A DNA stretch of 64,000 bases from Osmia lignaria lignaria (Eukaryota; Arthropoda; Insecta; Hymenoptera; Megachilidae): NCBI RefSeq assembly GCF_051020975.1, contig NW_027478162.1, positions 1,548,501 through 1,612,500 on the forward strand, written 5' to 3'. Position numbers and translations under genes: made by a program. Positions 9,657 through 23,282 of this stretch are shown in pieces. A model generated the notes under the pieces. That model worked only from the letters and a program-made list of their open reading frames with translations, was not told where the DNA came from and did not search any database. The stretch's first letter is position 1. Each line of letters begins with the position of its first letter.

Positions 9657-12600
9657 GTTTCCGAGATATTTGCAGAGTTATCTCAAAGAAAGGGGCCACG
9701 GTGTTTCTGTATCTCTATTATGTTGGTGCGGCTTCGGAACTTTTAAATATCTTGATATATCTCGAGAACTACGCATCTGATCAAAAAATATCATAGAACG
9801 TAAAAAGTAGGAAACCTAATTTTCTACAAAGAAGGTCTCTTAACATTTTGCGGTAGCTCGCTTCGTTTCCGAGATATTTGCAGATTTATCTCAAGGGAAG
9901 GGGCCTGACGGACATATTTCGAAATATTTCTTCTTCTTGTTGTTCTTCTTCTGCACAGCTAAGCTGGAAGTGGCATTTGCAGCTCGCAATAGTGCAGAGT
10001 TATCTCAAAGAAAGGGGCCACGGTGTTTCTGTATCTCTATTATGTTGGTGCGGCTTCGGAACTTTTAAATATCTTGATATATCTCGAGAACTACGCATCT
10101 GATTAAAAAATATCATAGAACATAAAAAGTAGGAAACTTAATTCTCTACAAAAAAGGTCTCTTAACATTTTGCCATAGCACGCTTCGTTTCCGAGATATT
10201 TGCTGATATATCTCAAGGGAAGGGGCCTGACGGACATATTTCGGGATATTTCTTCTTCTTGTTGTTCTTCTTCTGCACAGCTAAGCTGGAAGTGGCATTT
10301 GCAGCTCGCAATAGTGCAGAGTTATCTCAAAGAAAGGGGCCACGGTGTTTCTGTATCTCTATTATGTTGGTGCGGCTTCGGAACTTTTAAATATCTTGAT
10401 ATATCTCGAGAACTACGCATCTGATCAAAAAATATCATAGAACGTAAAAAGTAGGAAACCTAATTTTCTACAAAAAAGGTCTCTTAACATTTTGCGGTAG
10501 CTCGCTTCGTTTCCGAGATATTTGCAGATTTATCTCAAGGGAAGGGGCCTGACGGACATATTTCGAGATATTTCTTCTTCTTGTTGTTCTTCTTCTGCAC
10601 AGCTAAGCTGGAGGTGTCATTTGCAGCTCGCAGTAGTGCAGAGTTATCTCAAAGAAAGGGGCCACAGTGTTTCTGTATCTCTATTATGTTGGTGCGGCTT
10701 CGGAACTTTTACATATCTTGATATATCTCGAGAACTACGCATCTGATCAAAAAATATCATAGAACATAAAAAGTGGGAAACTTAATTGTCTACAAAAAAG
10801 ATCTCTTAACATTTTGCCATAGCTCGCTTCGTTTCCGAGATATTTGCAGATTTATCTCAAGGGAAGGGGCCTGACGGACATATTTCGAGATATTTCTTCT
10901 TCTTGTTGTTCTTCTTCTGCACAGCTAAACTGGAAGTGGCATTTCCAGCTCGCAATAGTGCAGAGTTATCTCAAAGAAAGGGGCCACGGTGTTTCTGTAT
11001 CTCTATTATGTTGGTGCGGCTTCGGAACTTTTAAATATCTTGATATATCTCGAGAACTACGCATCTGATCAAAAAATATCATGGAACATAAAAAGTAGGA
11101 AACTTAATTCTCTACAAAAAAGGTCTCTTAACATTTTGCCATAGCCCGCTTCGTTTCCGAGATATTTGCAGATTTATCTCAAGGGAAGGGGCCTGACGGA
11201 CATATTTCGAGATATTTCTTCTTCTTGTTGTTCTTCTTCTGCACAGCTAAGCTGGAGGTGGCATTTGCAGCTCGCAGTAGTGCAGAGTTATCTCAAAGAA
11301 AGGGGCCACAGTGTTTCTGTATCTCTATTATGTTGGTGCGGCTTCGGAACTTTTAAATATCTTGATATATCTCGAGAACTACGCATCTGATCAAAAAATA
11401 TCATAGAACATAAAAAGTGGGAAACTTAATTGTCTACAAAAAAGGTCTCTTAACATTTTGCCATAGCTCGCTTCGTTTCCGAGATATTTGCAGATTTATC
11501 TCAAGGGAAGGGGACTGACGGACATATTTCGAGATATTTCTTCTTCTTGTTGTTCTTCTTCTGCACAGCTAAGCTGGAAGTGGCGTTTGCAGCTCGCAGT
11601 AGTGCAGAGTTATCTCAAAGAAAGGGGCCACATTGTTTCTGTATCTCTATTATGTTGGTGCGGCTTCGGAACTTTTAAATATCTTGATATATCTCGAGAA
11701 CTACGGATCTGATCAAAAAATATCATAGAACATAAAAAGTAGGAAACTTAATTCTCTACAAAAAAGGTATCTTAACATTTTGCCATAGCTCGCTTCGTTT
11801 CCGCGATATTTGCAGATTTATCTCAAGGGAAGGGGCCTGACGGACATATTTCGAGATATTTCTACTTCTTGTTGTTCTTCTTCTGCACAGCTAAGCTGGT
11901 AGTGGCATTTGCAGCTCGCAATAGTGCAGAGTTATCTCAAAGAAAGGGGCCACGGTGTTTCTGTATCTCTATTATGTTGGTGCGGCTTCGGAACTTTTAA
12001 ATATCTTGATATATCTCGAGAACTACGCATCTGATCAAAAAATATCATACAACATAAAAAGTAGGAAACTTAATTCTCTACAAAAAAGGTCTCTCAACAT
12101 TTTGCCATAGCTCGCTTCGTTTCCGAGATATTTGCAGATTTATCTCGAGGGAAGGGGACGGACGGACATATTTCGAGATATTTCTTCTTCTTGTTGTTCT
12201 TCTTCTGCACAGCTAAGCTGGAAGTGGCATTTGCAGCTCGCAATAGTGCAGAGTTATCTCAAACAAAGGGGCCACGGTGTTTCTGTATCTCTATTATGTT
12301 GGTGCGGCTTCGGAACTTTTAAATATCTTGATATATCTCGAGAACTACGCATCTGATCCAAAAATATCATAGAACATAAAAAGTAGGAAACCTAATTCTC
12401 TACATAAAAGGTCTCTTAACATTTTGCCATAGCTCGCTTCGTTTCCGAGATATTTGCAGATTTATCTCGAGGGAAGGGGCCTGACGGACATATTTCGAGA
12501 TATTTCTTCTTCTTGTTGTTCTTCTTCTGCACAGCTAAGCTGGAAGTGGCATTTGCGGCTCGCACTAGTGCAGAGTTATCTCAAAGAAAGGGGCCACGGT

Positions 12601-13681
12601 GTTTCTGTATCTCTATTATGTTGGTGCGGCTTCGGAACTTTTAAATATCTCGATATATCTCGAAAACTACGCTTCTGATCAAAAAATATCATAGAACATA
12701 AATTGTAGGAAACATAATTCTCTACAAAAAAGGTCTCTTAAGATTTTGCCATAGCTCGTTTCGTTTCCGAGATATTTGCAGATTTATCTCAAGGGAAGGG
12801 GCCTGACGGACATATTTCGAGATATTTCTTCTTCTTGTTGTTCTTCTTCTGCACAGCTAAACTGGAAGTGGCATTTCCAGCTCGCAATAGTACAGAGTTA
12901 TCTCAAAGAAAGGGGCCACGGTGTTTCTGTATCTCTATTATGTTGGTGCGGCTTCGGAACTTTTAAATATCTTGATATATCTCGAGAACTACGCATCTGA
13001 TCAAAAAATATCATGGAACATAAAAAATAGGAAACTTAATTCTCTACAAAAAAGGTCTCTTAACATTTTGCCATAGCCCGCTTCGTTTCCGAGATATTTG
13101 CAGATTTATCTCAAGGGAAGGGGCCGGACGGACATATTTCGAGATATTTCTTCTTCTTGTTGTTCTTCTTCTGCACAGCTAAGCTGGAAGTGGCATTTGC
13201 AGCTCGCAGTGGTGCAGAGTTATCTCAAAGAAAGGGGCCACAGTGTTTCTGTATCTCTATTATGTTGGTGCGGCTTCGGAACTTTTAAATATCTTGATAT
13301 ATCTCGAGAACTACGCACCTGATCAAAAAATATCATAGAACATAAAAAGTGGGAAACTTGATGCTCTACAAAAAAGGTCTCTTAACATTTTGCGATAGCT
13401 CGCTTCGTTTCCGAGATATTTGCAGATTTATCTCAAGGGAAGGGGACTGACGGACATATTTCGAGATATTTCTTCTTCTTGTTGTTCTTCTTCTGCACAG
13501 CTAAGCTGGAAGTGGCATTTGCAGCTCGCAGTAGTGCAGAGTTATCTCAAAGAAAGGGGCCACAGTGTTTCTGTATCTCTATTATGTTGGTGCGGCTTCG
13601 GAACTTTTAAATATCTTGATATATCTCGAGAAGTGCGGATCTGATCAAAAAATATCATAGAACATAAAAAGTAGGAAACTT
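8645..13681 (+). repeat. 5,037-bp tandem duplication, copy 1 (15 monomers plus one 208-bp monomer)
   Basis: Every monomer from 8692 to 13406 has a counterpart 5,037 bp downstream with the same private variants: CTGATATATC head (10187), TTTTACATATC (10709), GTGGCGTTTGC with CACATTG (11581 on), CCGCGATATT and GGTAGTGG (11797), CTCAAACAAAGG (12259), GGGGACGGACGG (12151), ATAAAAAATAGG (13020), CTTGATGCTC (13358), GAAGTGCGG (13631). I found no difference in the stretches compared. The left edge is placed near 8645, where TAATTTTCTAC begins to match 13682; it is uncertain by tens of bases. Confidence 0.88.
9657..9864 (+). repeat. 208-bp monomer with precise DR1/DR2 deletion, copy 1
   Basis: This unit is exactly 114 bp short. 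It reads GATATTTGCAGAGTTATCTC: the sequence left of DR1 joined directly to DR2. The junction falls in TGCAGA, common to both repeats, and 114 bp is exactly the DR1 to DR2 spacing. This is the signature of slippage or unequal exchange between short direct repeats. The TTC tract, one CGAGATATTT and the CAGCTAAGCTGG segment are lost. The tail is a normal type A. Confidence 0.95.
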
Positions 13682-16600
13682 AATTTTCTACAAAAAAGGT
13701 CTCTTAACATTTTGCGGTAGCTCGCTTCGTTTCCGAGATATTTGCAGATTTATCTCAAGGGAAGGGGCCTGACGGACATATTTCGAAATATTTCTTCTTC
13801 TTGTTGTTCTTCTTCTGCACAGCTAAGCTGGAAGTGGCATTTCCAGCTCGCAATAGTGCAGAGTTATCTCAAAGAAAGGGCCACCGTGTTTCTGTATCTC
13901 TATTATGTTGGTGCGGCTTCGGAACTTTTAAATATCTTGATATATCTCGAGAACTACGCATCTGATCAAAAAATATCATAGAACATAAAAAGTAGGAAAC
14001 TAAATTCTCTACAAATAAAATCTCTTAACATTTTGCCATAGCTCGCTTCGTTTCCGAGATATTTGCAGATATATCTCAAGGGAAGGGGCCTGACGGACAT
14101 ATTTCGAGATATTTCTTCTTCTTGTTGTTCTTCTTCTGCACAGCTAAGCTGGAAGTGGCATTTGCAGCTCGCAGTAGTGCAGAGTTATCTCAAAGAAAGG
14201 GGCCACGGTGTTTCTGTATCTCTATTATGTTGGTGCGGCTTCGGAACTTTTAAATATCTTGATATATCTCGAGAACTACGCATCTGATCAAAAAATATCA
14301 TAGAACATAAAAAGTAGGAAACTTAATTCTCTACAAAAAAGGTCTCTTAACATTTTGCCATAGCTCGCTTCGTTTCCGAGATATTTGCAGATTTATCTCA
14401 AGGGAAGGGGCCTGACGGACATATTTCGAGATATTTCTTCTTCTTGTTGTTCTTCTTCTGCACAGCTAAGCTGGAAGTGGCATTTACAGCTCGCAATAGT
14501 GCAGAGTGATCTCAAAGATAGGGGCCACGGTGTTTCTGTATCTCTATTATGTTGGTGCGGCTTCGGAACTTTTAAATATCTTGATATATCTGGAGAACTA
14601 CGCATCTGATCAAAAAATATCGTAGACCATAAAAAGTAGGAAACTTAATTCTCTACAAAAAAGGTCTGTTAACATTTTGCCATAGCTCGCTTCGTTTCCG
14701 AGATATTTGCAGAGTTATCTCAAAGAAAGGGGCCACGGTGTTTCTGTATCTCTATTATGTTGGTGCGGCTTCGGAACTTTTAAATATCTTGATATATCTC
14801 GAGAACTACGCATCTGATCAAAAAATATCATAGAACGTAAAAAGTAGGAAACCTAATTTTCTACAAAGAAGGTCTCTTAACATTTTGCGGTAGCTCGCTT
14901 CGTTTCCGAGATATTTGCAGATTTATCTCAAGGGAAGGGGCCTGACGGACATATTTCGAAATATTTCTTCTTCTTGTTGTTCTTCTTCTGCACAGCTAAG
15001 CTGGAAGTGGCATTTGCAGCTCGCAATAGTGCAGAGTTATCTCAAAGAAAGGGGCCACGGTGTTTCTGTATCTCTATTATGTTGGTGCGGCTTCGGAACT
15101 TTTAAATATCTTGATATATCTCGAGAACTACGCATCTGATTAAAAAATATCATAGAACATAAAAAGTAGGAAACTTAATTCTCTACAAAAAAGGTCTCTT
15201 AACATTTTGCCATAGCACGCTTCGTTTCCGAGATATTTGCTGATATATCTCAAGGGAAGGGGCCTGACGGACATATTTCGGGATATTTCTTCTTCTTGTT
15301 GTTCTTCTTCTGCACAGCTAAGCTGGAAGTGGCATTTGCAGCTCGCAATAGTGCAGAGTTATCTCAAAGAAAGGGGCCACGGTGTTTCTGTATCTCTATT
15401 ATGTTGGTGCGGCTTCGGAACTTTTAAATATCTTGATATATCTCGAGAACTACGCATCTGATCAAAAAATATCATAGAACGTAAAAAGTAGGAAACCTAA
15501 TTTTCTACAAAAAAGGTCTCTTAACATTTTGCGGTAGCTCGCTTCGTTTCCGAGATATTTGCAGATTTATCTCAAGGGAAGGGGCCTGACGGACATATTT
15601 CGAGATATTTCTTCTTCTTGTTGTTCTTCTTCTGCACAGCTAAGCTGGAGGTGTCATTTGCAGCTCGCAGTAGTGCAGAGTTATCTCAAAGAAAGGGGCC
15701 ACAGTGTTTCTGTATCTCTATTATGTTGGTGCGGCTTCGGAACTTTTACATATCTTGATATATCTCGAGAACTACGCATCTGATCAAAAAATATCATAGA
15801 ACATAAAAAGTGGGAAACTTAATTGTCTACAAAAAAGATCTCTTAACATTTTGCCATAGCTCGCTTCGTTTCCGAGATATTTGCAGATTTATCTCAAGGG
15901 AAGGGGCCTGACGGACATATTTCGAGATATTTCTTCTTCTTGTTGTTCTTCTTCTGCACAGCTAAACTGGAAGTGGCATTTCCAGCTCGCAATAGTGCAG
16001 AGTTATCTCAAAGAAAGGGGCCACGGTGTTTCTGTATCTCTATTATGTTGGTGCGGCTTCGGAACTTTTAAATATCTTGATATATCTCGAGAACTACGCA
16101 TCTGATCAAAAAATATCATGGAACATAAAAAGTAGGAAACTTAATTCTCTACAAAAAAGGTCTCTTAACATTTTGCCATAGCCCGCTTCGTTTCCGAGAT
16201 ATTTGCAGATTTATCTCAAGGGAAGGGGCCTGACGGACATATTTCGAGATATTTCTTCTTCTTGTTGTTCTTCTTCTGCACAGCTAAGCTGGAGGTGGCA
16301 TTTGCAGCTCGCAGTAGTGCAGAGTTATCTCAAAGAAAGGGGCCACAGTGTTTCTGTATCTCTATTATGTTGGTGCGGCTTCGGAACTTTTAAATATCTT
16401 GATATATCTCGAGAACTACGCATCTGATCAAAAAATATCATAGAACATAAAAAGTGGGAAACTTAATTGTCTACAAAAAAGGTCTCTTAACATTTTGCCA
16501 TAGCTCGCTTCGTTTCCGAGATATTTGCAGATTTATCTCAAGGGAAGGGGACTGACGGACATATTTCGAGATATTTCTTCTTCTTGTTGTTCTTCTTCTG

Positions 16601-18718
16601 CACAGCTAAGCTGGAAGTGGCGTTTGCAGCTCGCAGTAGTGCAGAGTTATCTCAAAGAAAGGGGCCACATTGTTTCTGTATCTCTATTATGTTGGTGCGG
16701 CTTCGGAACTTTTAAATATCTTGATATATCTCGAGAACTACGGATCTGATCAAAAAATATCATAGAACATAAAAAGTAGGAAACTTAATTCTCTACAAAA
16801 AAGGTATCTTAACATTTTGCCATAGCTCGCTTCGTTTCCGCGATATTTGCAGATTTATCTCAAGGGAAGGGGCCTGACGGACATATTTCGAGATATTTCT
16901 ACTTCTTGTTGTTCTTCTTCTGCACAGCTAAGCTGGTAGTGGCATTTGCAGCTCGCAATAGTGCAGAGTTATCTCAAAGAAAGGGGCCACGGTGTTTCTG
17001 TATCTCTATTATGTTGGTGCGGCTTCGGAACTTTTAAATATCTTGATATATCTCGAGAACTACGCATCTGATCAAAAAATATCATACAACATAAAAAGTA
17101 GGAAACTTAATTCTCTACAAAAAAGGTCTCTCAACATTTTGCCATAGCTCGCTTCGTTTCCGAGATATTTGCAGATTTATCTCGAGGGAAGGGGACGGAC
17201 GGACATATTTCGAGATATTTCTTCTTCTTGTTGTTCTTCTTCTGCACAGCTAAGCTGGAAGTGGCATTTGCAGCTCGCAATAGTGCAGAGTTATCTCAAA
17301 CAAAGGGGCCACGGTGTTTCTGTATCTCTATTATGTTGGTGCGGCTTCGGAACTTTTAAATATCTTGATATATCTCGAGAACTACGCATCTGATCCAAAA
17401 ATATCATAGAACATAAAAAGTAGGAAACCTAATTCTCTACATAAAAGGTCTCTTAACATTTTGCCATAGCTCGCTTCGTTTCCGAGATATTTGCAGATTT
17501 ATCTCGAGGGAAGGGGCCTGACGGACATATTTCGAGATATTTCTTCTTCTTGTTGTTCTTCTTCTGCACAGCTAAGCTGGAAGTGGCATTTGCGGCTCGC
17601 ACTAGTGCAGAGTTATCTCAAAGAAAGGGGCCACGGTGTTTCTGTATCTCTATTATGTTGGTGCGGCTTCGGAACTTTTAAATATCTCGATATATCTCGA
17701 AAACTACGCTTCTGATCAAAAAATATCATAGAACATAAATTGTAGGAAACATAATTCTCTACAAAAAAGGTCTCTTAAGATTTTGCCATAGCTCGTTTCG
17801 TTTCCGAGATATTTGCAGATTTATCTCAAGGGAAGGGGCCTGACGGACATATTTCGAGATATTTCTTCTTCTTGTTGTTCTTCTTCTGCACAGCTAAACT
17901 GGAAGTGGCATTTCCAGCTCGCAATAGTACAGAGTTATCTCAAAGAAAGGGGCCACGGTGTTTCTGTATCTCTATTATGTTGGTGCGGCTTCGGAACTTT
18001 TAAATATCTTGATATATCTCGAGAACTACGCATCTGATCAAAAAATATCATGGAACATAAAAAATAGGAAACTTAATTCTCTACAAAAAAGGTCTCTTAA
18101 CATTTTGCCATAGCCCGCTTCGTTTCCGAGATATTTGCAGATTTATCTCAAGGGAAGGGGCCGGACGGACATATTTCGAGATATTTCTTCTTCTTGTTGT
18201 TCTTCTTCTGCACAGCTAAGCTGGAAGTGGCATTTGCAGCTCGCAGTGGTGCAGAGTTATCTCAAAGAAAGGGGCCACAGTGTTTCTGTATCTCTATTAT
18301 GTTGGTGCGGCTTCGGAACTTTTAAATATCTTGATATATCTCGAGAACTACGCACCTGATCAAAAAATATCATAGAACATAAAAAGTGGGAAACTTGATG
18401 CTCTACAAAAAAGGTCTCTTAACATTTTGCGATAGCTCGCTTCGTTTCCGAGATATTTGCAGATTTATCTCAAGGGAAGGGGACTGACGGACATATTTCG
18501 AGATATTTCTTCTTCTTGTTGTTCTTCTTCTGCACAGCTAAGCTGGAAGTGGCATTTGCAGCTCGCAGTAGTGCAGAGTTATCTCAAAGAAAGGGGCCAC
18601 AGTGTTTCTGTATCTCTATTATGTTGGTGCGGCTTCGGAACTTTTAAATATCTTGATATATCTCGAGAAGTGCGGATCTGATCAAAAAATATCATAGAAC
18701 ATAAAAAGTAGGAAACTT
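13682..18718 (+). repeat. 5,037-bp tandem duplication, copy 2
   Basis: Directly adjacent to copy 1 (8645 + 5,037 = 13682). All 15 full monomers and the 208-bp monomer repeat in order. The duplication ends near 18718, where ACTTAATTCTC with GGTATC replaces the TAATTTTC that began copy 1. Because the copies are so alike, this is either a very recent segmental amplification or an assembly artefact. Confidence 0.88.
14694..14901 (+). repeat. 208-bp monomer with DR1/DR2 deletion, copy 2
   Basis: The same 114-bp deletion, junction and flanks as 9657-9864, at exactly +5,037. It was inherited through the block duplication rather than arising twice. Confidence 0.95.
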
Positions 18719-21700
18719 AATTCTCTACAAAAAAGGTATCTTAACATTTTGCCATAGCTCGCTTCGTTTCCGAGATATTTGCAGATTTATCTCAAGGGAA
18801 GGGGACTGACGGACATATTTCGAGATATTTCTTCTTCTTGTTGTTCTTCTTCTGCACAGCTAAGCTGGAAGTGGCATTTGCAGCTCGCAGTAGTGCAGAG
18901 TTATCTCAAAGAAAGGGGCCACAGTGTTTCTGTATCTCTATTATGTTGGTGCGGCTTCGGAACTTTTAAATATCTTGATATATCTCGAGAAGTGCGGATC
19001 TGATCAAAAAATATCATAGAACATAAAAAGTAGGAAACTTAATTCTCTACAAAAAATGTATCTTAACATTTTGCCATAGCTCGCTTCGTTTCCGAGATAT
19101 TTGCAGATTTATCTCAAGGGAAGGGGCTTGACGGACATATTTCGAGATATTTCTTCTTCTTGTTGTTCTTCTTCTGCACAGCTAAGCTGGTAGTGGCATT
19201 TGCAGGTCGCAATAGAGCAGAGTTATCTCAAAGAAAGGGGCCACGGTGTTTCTGTATCTCTATTATGTTGGTGCGGCTTCGGATCTTTTAAATATCTTGA
19301 TATATCTCGAGAACTACGCATCTGATTAAAAAATATCATAGAACATAAAAAGTAGGGAACATAATTCTCTACAAAAAAGGTCTCTAAACATTTTGCCATA
19401 GCTCGCTTCGTTTCCGAGATATTTGCAGATTTATCTCGAGGGAAGGGGCCTGTCGGACATATTTCGAGATATTTCTTCTTCTTGTTGTTCTTCTTCTGCA
19501 CAGCTAAGCTGGAAGAGGCATTTGCGGCTCGCACTAGTGCAGAGTTATCTCAAAGAAAGGGGCCACGGTGTTTCTGTATCTCTATTATGTTGGTGCGGCT
19601 TCGGAACTTTTAAATATCTCGATATATCTCGAAAACTACGCTTCTGATCAAAAAATATCATAGAACATAAATTGTAGGAAACATAATTCTCTACAAAAAA
19701 GGTCTCTTAAGATTTTGCCATAGCTCGTTTCGTTTCCGAGATATTTGCAGATATATCTCAAGGGAAGGGGCCTGACGGACATATTTCGAGATATTTCTTC
19801 TTCTTGTTGTTCTTCTTCTGCACAGCTAAGCTGGAAGTGGCATTTGCGGCTCGCAATAGTGCAGAGTTATCTCAAAGAAAGGGGCCACGGTGTTTCTGTA
19901 TTTCTATTATGTTGGTGCGGCTTCGGAACTTTTAAATATCTTGATATATCTCGAGAACTACGCATCTGATCAAAAAATATCATAGAACATAAAAAGTAGG
20001 AAACTTAATTCTCTACAAAAAAGGTCTCTTAACATTTTGCCATAGCTCGCTTCGTTTCCGAGATATTTGCAGATTTATCTCAAGGGAAGGGGCCTGACGG
20101 ACATATTTCGAGATATTTCTTCTTCTTGTTGTTCTTCTTCTGCACAGCTAAACTGGAAGTGGCATTTCCAGCTCGCAATAGTGCAGAGTTATCTCAAAGA
20201 AAGGGGCCACGGTGTTTCTGTATCTCTATTATGTTGGTGCGGCTTCGGAACTTTTAAATATCTTGATATATCTCGAGAACTACGCATCTGAACAAAAAAT
20301 ATCATGGAACATAAAAAGTAGGAAACTTAATTCTCTACAAAAAAGTTCTCTTCACATTTTGCCATAGCTCGCTTCGTTTCCGAGATATGTGCAGATTTAT
20401 CTCAAGGGAAGGGGCCTGACGGACATATTTCGAGATATTTCTTCTTCTTGTTGTTCTTCTTCTGCACAGCTAAGCTGGAAGTGGCATTTGCAGCTCGCAA
20501 GAGTGCAGAGTTATCTCAAAGAAAGGGGCCACGGTGTTTCTGTATCTCTATTATGTTGGTGCGGCTTCGGAACTTTTAAATATCTCGATATATCTCGAAA
20601 ACTACGCTTCTGATCAAAAAATATCATAGAACATAAATTGTAGGAAACATAACTCTCTACAAAAAAGGTCTGTTAACATTTTGCCATAGCTCGCTTCGTT
20701 TCCGACATATTTGCAGATATATCTCAAGGGAAGGGGCCTGACGGACATATTTCGAGATATTTCTTCTTCTTGTTGTTCTTCTTCTGCACAGCCAAGCTGG
20801 AAGTGGCATTTGCAGCTCGCAATAGTGCAGAGTTATCTCAAAGGAAGGGACCACGGTGTTTCTGTATCTCTATTATGTTGGTGCGGCTTCGGAACTTTTA
20901 AATATCTTGATATATGTCGAGAACTACGCTTCTGATCAAAAAATATCATACAACATAAATTGTAGGAAACATAATTCTCTACAAAAAAGGTCTCTTAAGA
21001 TTTTGCCATAGCTCGTTTCGTTTCCGAGATATTTGCAGATATATCTCAAGGGAAGGGGCCTGACGGACATATTTCGAGATATTTCTTCTTCTTGTTGTTC
21101 TTCTTCTGCACAGCTAAGCTGGAAGTGGCATTTGCAGCTCGCAATAGTGTAGAGTTATCTCAAAGAAAGGGGCCACGGTGTTTCTGTATCTCTATTATGT
21201 TGGTGCGGCTTCGGAACTTTTAAATATCTTGATATATCTCGAGAACTACGCATCTGATCAAAAAATATCATAGAACATAAAAAGTAGGAAACTTAATTCT
21301 CTACAAAAAAGGTCTCTTAACATTTTGCCATAGCTCGCTTCGTTTCCGAGATATTTGCAGATATATCTCAAGGGAAGGGGCCTGACGGACATATTTCGAG
21401 ATATTTCTTCTTCTTGTTGTTCTTCTTCTGCACAGCTAAGCTGGAAGTGGCATTTACAGCTCGCAATAGTGCAGAGTTATCTCAAAGAAAGGGGCCACGG
21501 TGTTTCTGTATCTCTATTATGTTTTTGCGGCTTCGGAACTTTTAAATATCTTGATATATCTCGGGAACTACGCATCTGATCAAAAAATATCATAGAACAT
21601 AAAAAGTAGGAAACTTAATTCTCTACAAAAAAGGTCTCTTAACATTTTGCCATAGTTCTCTTCGTTTCCGAGATATTTGCAGATTTATCTCAAGGGAAGG

Positions 21701-21985
21701 GGCCTGACGGACATATTTCGAGATATTTCTTCTTCTTGTTGTTCTTCTTCTGGACAGCTATGCTGGAAGTGACATTTGCGGCTCGCACTAGTGCAGAGTT
21801 ATCTCAAAGAAAGGGGCCACGGTGTTTCTGTATCTCTATTATGTTGGTGCGGCTTCGGAACTTTTAAATATCTCGATATATCTCGAAAACTACGCTTCTG
21901 ATCAAAAAATATCTAAGAACATAAATTGTAGGAAACATAATTCTCTACAAAAAAGGTCTCTTACCATTTTGCCATAGCTCGCTTC
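18719..21985 (+). repeat. Mixed monomers without a clear higher-order period
   Basis: About ten monomers. The first (18766) is almost a copy of its left neighbour (18444): both have GGGGACTGACGG and GAAGTGCGG. Later monomers alternate A and B tails without a repeating order. Single-copy variants include GGACAGCTATGC with GAAGTGACATT (21664), GTTTTTGCGG (21342) and CCGACATATTTGC (20698). Monomers 19088, 21020 and 21664 carry in-frame stops in the recurrent open frame. Confidence 0.75.
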
Positions 21986-23282
21986 GTTTCCGAGATATTT
22001 GCAGATATATCTCAAGGGAAGGGGCCTGACGGACATATTTCGAGATGTTTCTTCTTCTTGTTGTTCTTCTTCTGCACAGCTAAGCTGGAAGTGGCATTTA
22101 CAGCTCGAAATAGTGCAGAGTTATCTCAAAGAAAGGGGCCACGGTGTTTCTGTATCTCTATTATGTTGGTGCGGCTTCGGAACTTTTAAATATCTAGATA
22201 TATCTCGGGAACTACGCATCTGATCAAAAAATATCATAGAACATAAAAAGTAGGAAACTTAATTCTCTACAAAAAAGGTCTCTTAACATTTTGCCATAGC
22301 TCGCTTCGTTTCCGAGATATTTGCAGATTTATCTCAAGGGAAAGGGCCTGACGGACATGTTTCGAGATATTTCTTCTTCTTGTTGTTCTTCTTCTGCACA
22401 GCTAAGCTGGAAGTGGCATTTGCAGCGCCCAATAGTGCAGAGTTATCTCAAAGAAAGGGGCCACGGTGTTTCTGTATCTCTATTATGTTGGTGCGGCTTC
22501 GGAACTTTTAAATATCTTGATATATCTCGAGAACTACGCATCTGATCAAAAAATATCATAGAACGTAAAAGGTAGGAAACTTAATTCTCTACAAAAAAGG
22601 TCTCTTAACATTTTGCCATAGCTCGCTTCGTTTCCCAGATATTTGCAGATTTATCTCAAGGGAATGGGCCTGACGGACATATTTCGAGATATTTCTTCTT
22701 CTTGTTGTTCTTCTTCTGCACAGCTAAGCTGGAAGTGGCATTTGCAGCGCGCAATAGTGCAGAGTTATCTCAAAGAAAGGGGCCACGGTGTTTCTGTATC
22801 TCTATTATGTTGGTGCGGCTTCGGAACTTTTAAATATCTCGATATATCTCGAAAACTACGCTTCTGATCAAAAAATATCATAGAAGGTAAATTGTCGAAA
22901 ACATAATTCTCTACAAGAAAGGTCTCTTAACATTTTGCCATAGCTCGCTTCGTTTCCGAGACATTTGCAGATTTATCTCAAGGGAAGGGGCCTGACGGAC
23001 ATATTTCGAGATATTTCTTCTTCTTGTTGTTCTTCTTCTGCACAGCTAAGCTGGAAGTGGCATTTGCAGCTCGCAATAGTGCAGAGTTATCTCAAAGAAA
23101 GGGGCCACGGTGTTTCTGTATCTCTATTATGTTGGTGCGGCTTCGGAACTTTTAAATATCTTGATATATCTCGCGAACTACGCATCTGATCAAAAAATAT
23201 CATAGAACATAAATAGTAGGAAACTTAATTCTCTACAAAAAAGGTCTCTCAACATTTTGCCATAGCTCGCTTCGTTTCCGAG
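21986..23282 (+). repeat. Older partial copy of the 5-mer
   Basis: The first three monomers carry the marks of the pentamer that follows: CGAGATGTTTC with GCTCGAAATAG; GGGAAAGGGCC with CAGCGCCC; and TTTCCCAG with GGGAATGGGCC and a B tail ending AAATTGTCGAAAAC. The fourth (22952) has GAGACATTTGC and TCTCGCGAAC and reappears at 26494. The third lacks the TCTGCTTCTGC change of the other two copies, which makes it the divergent one. Confidence 0.78.
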
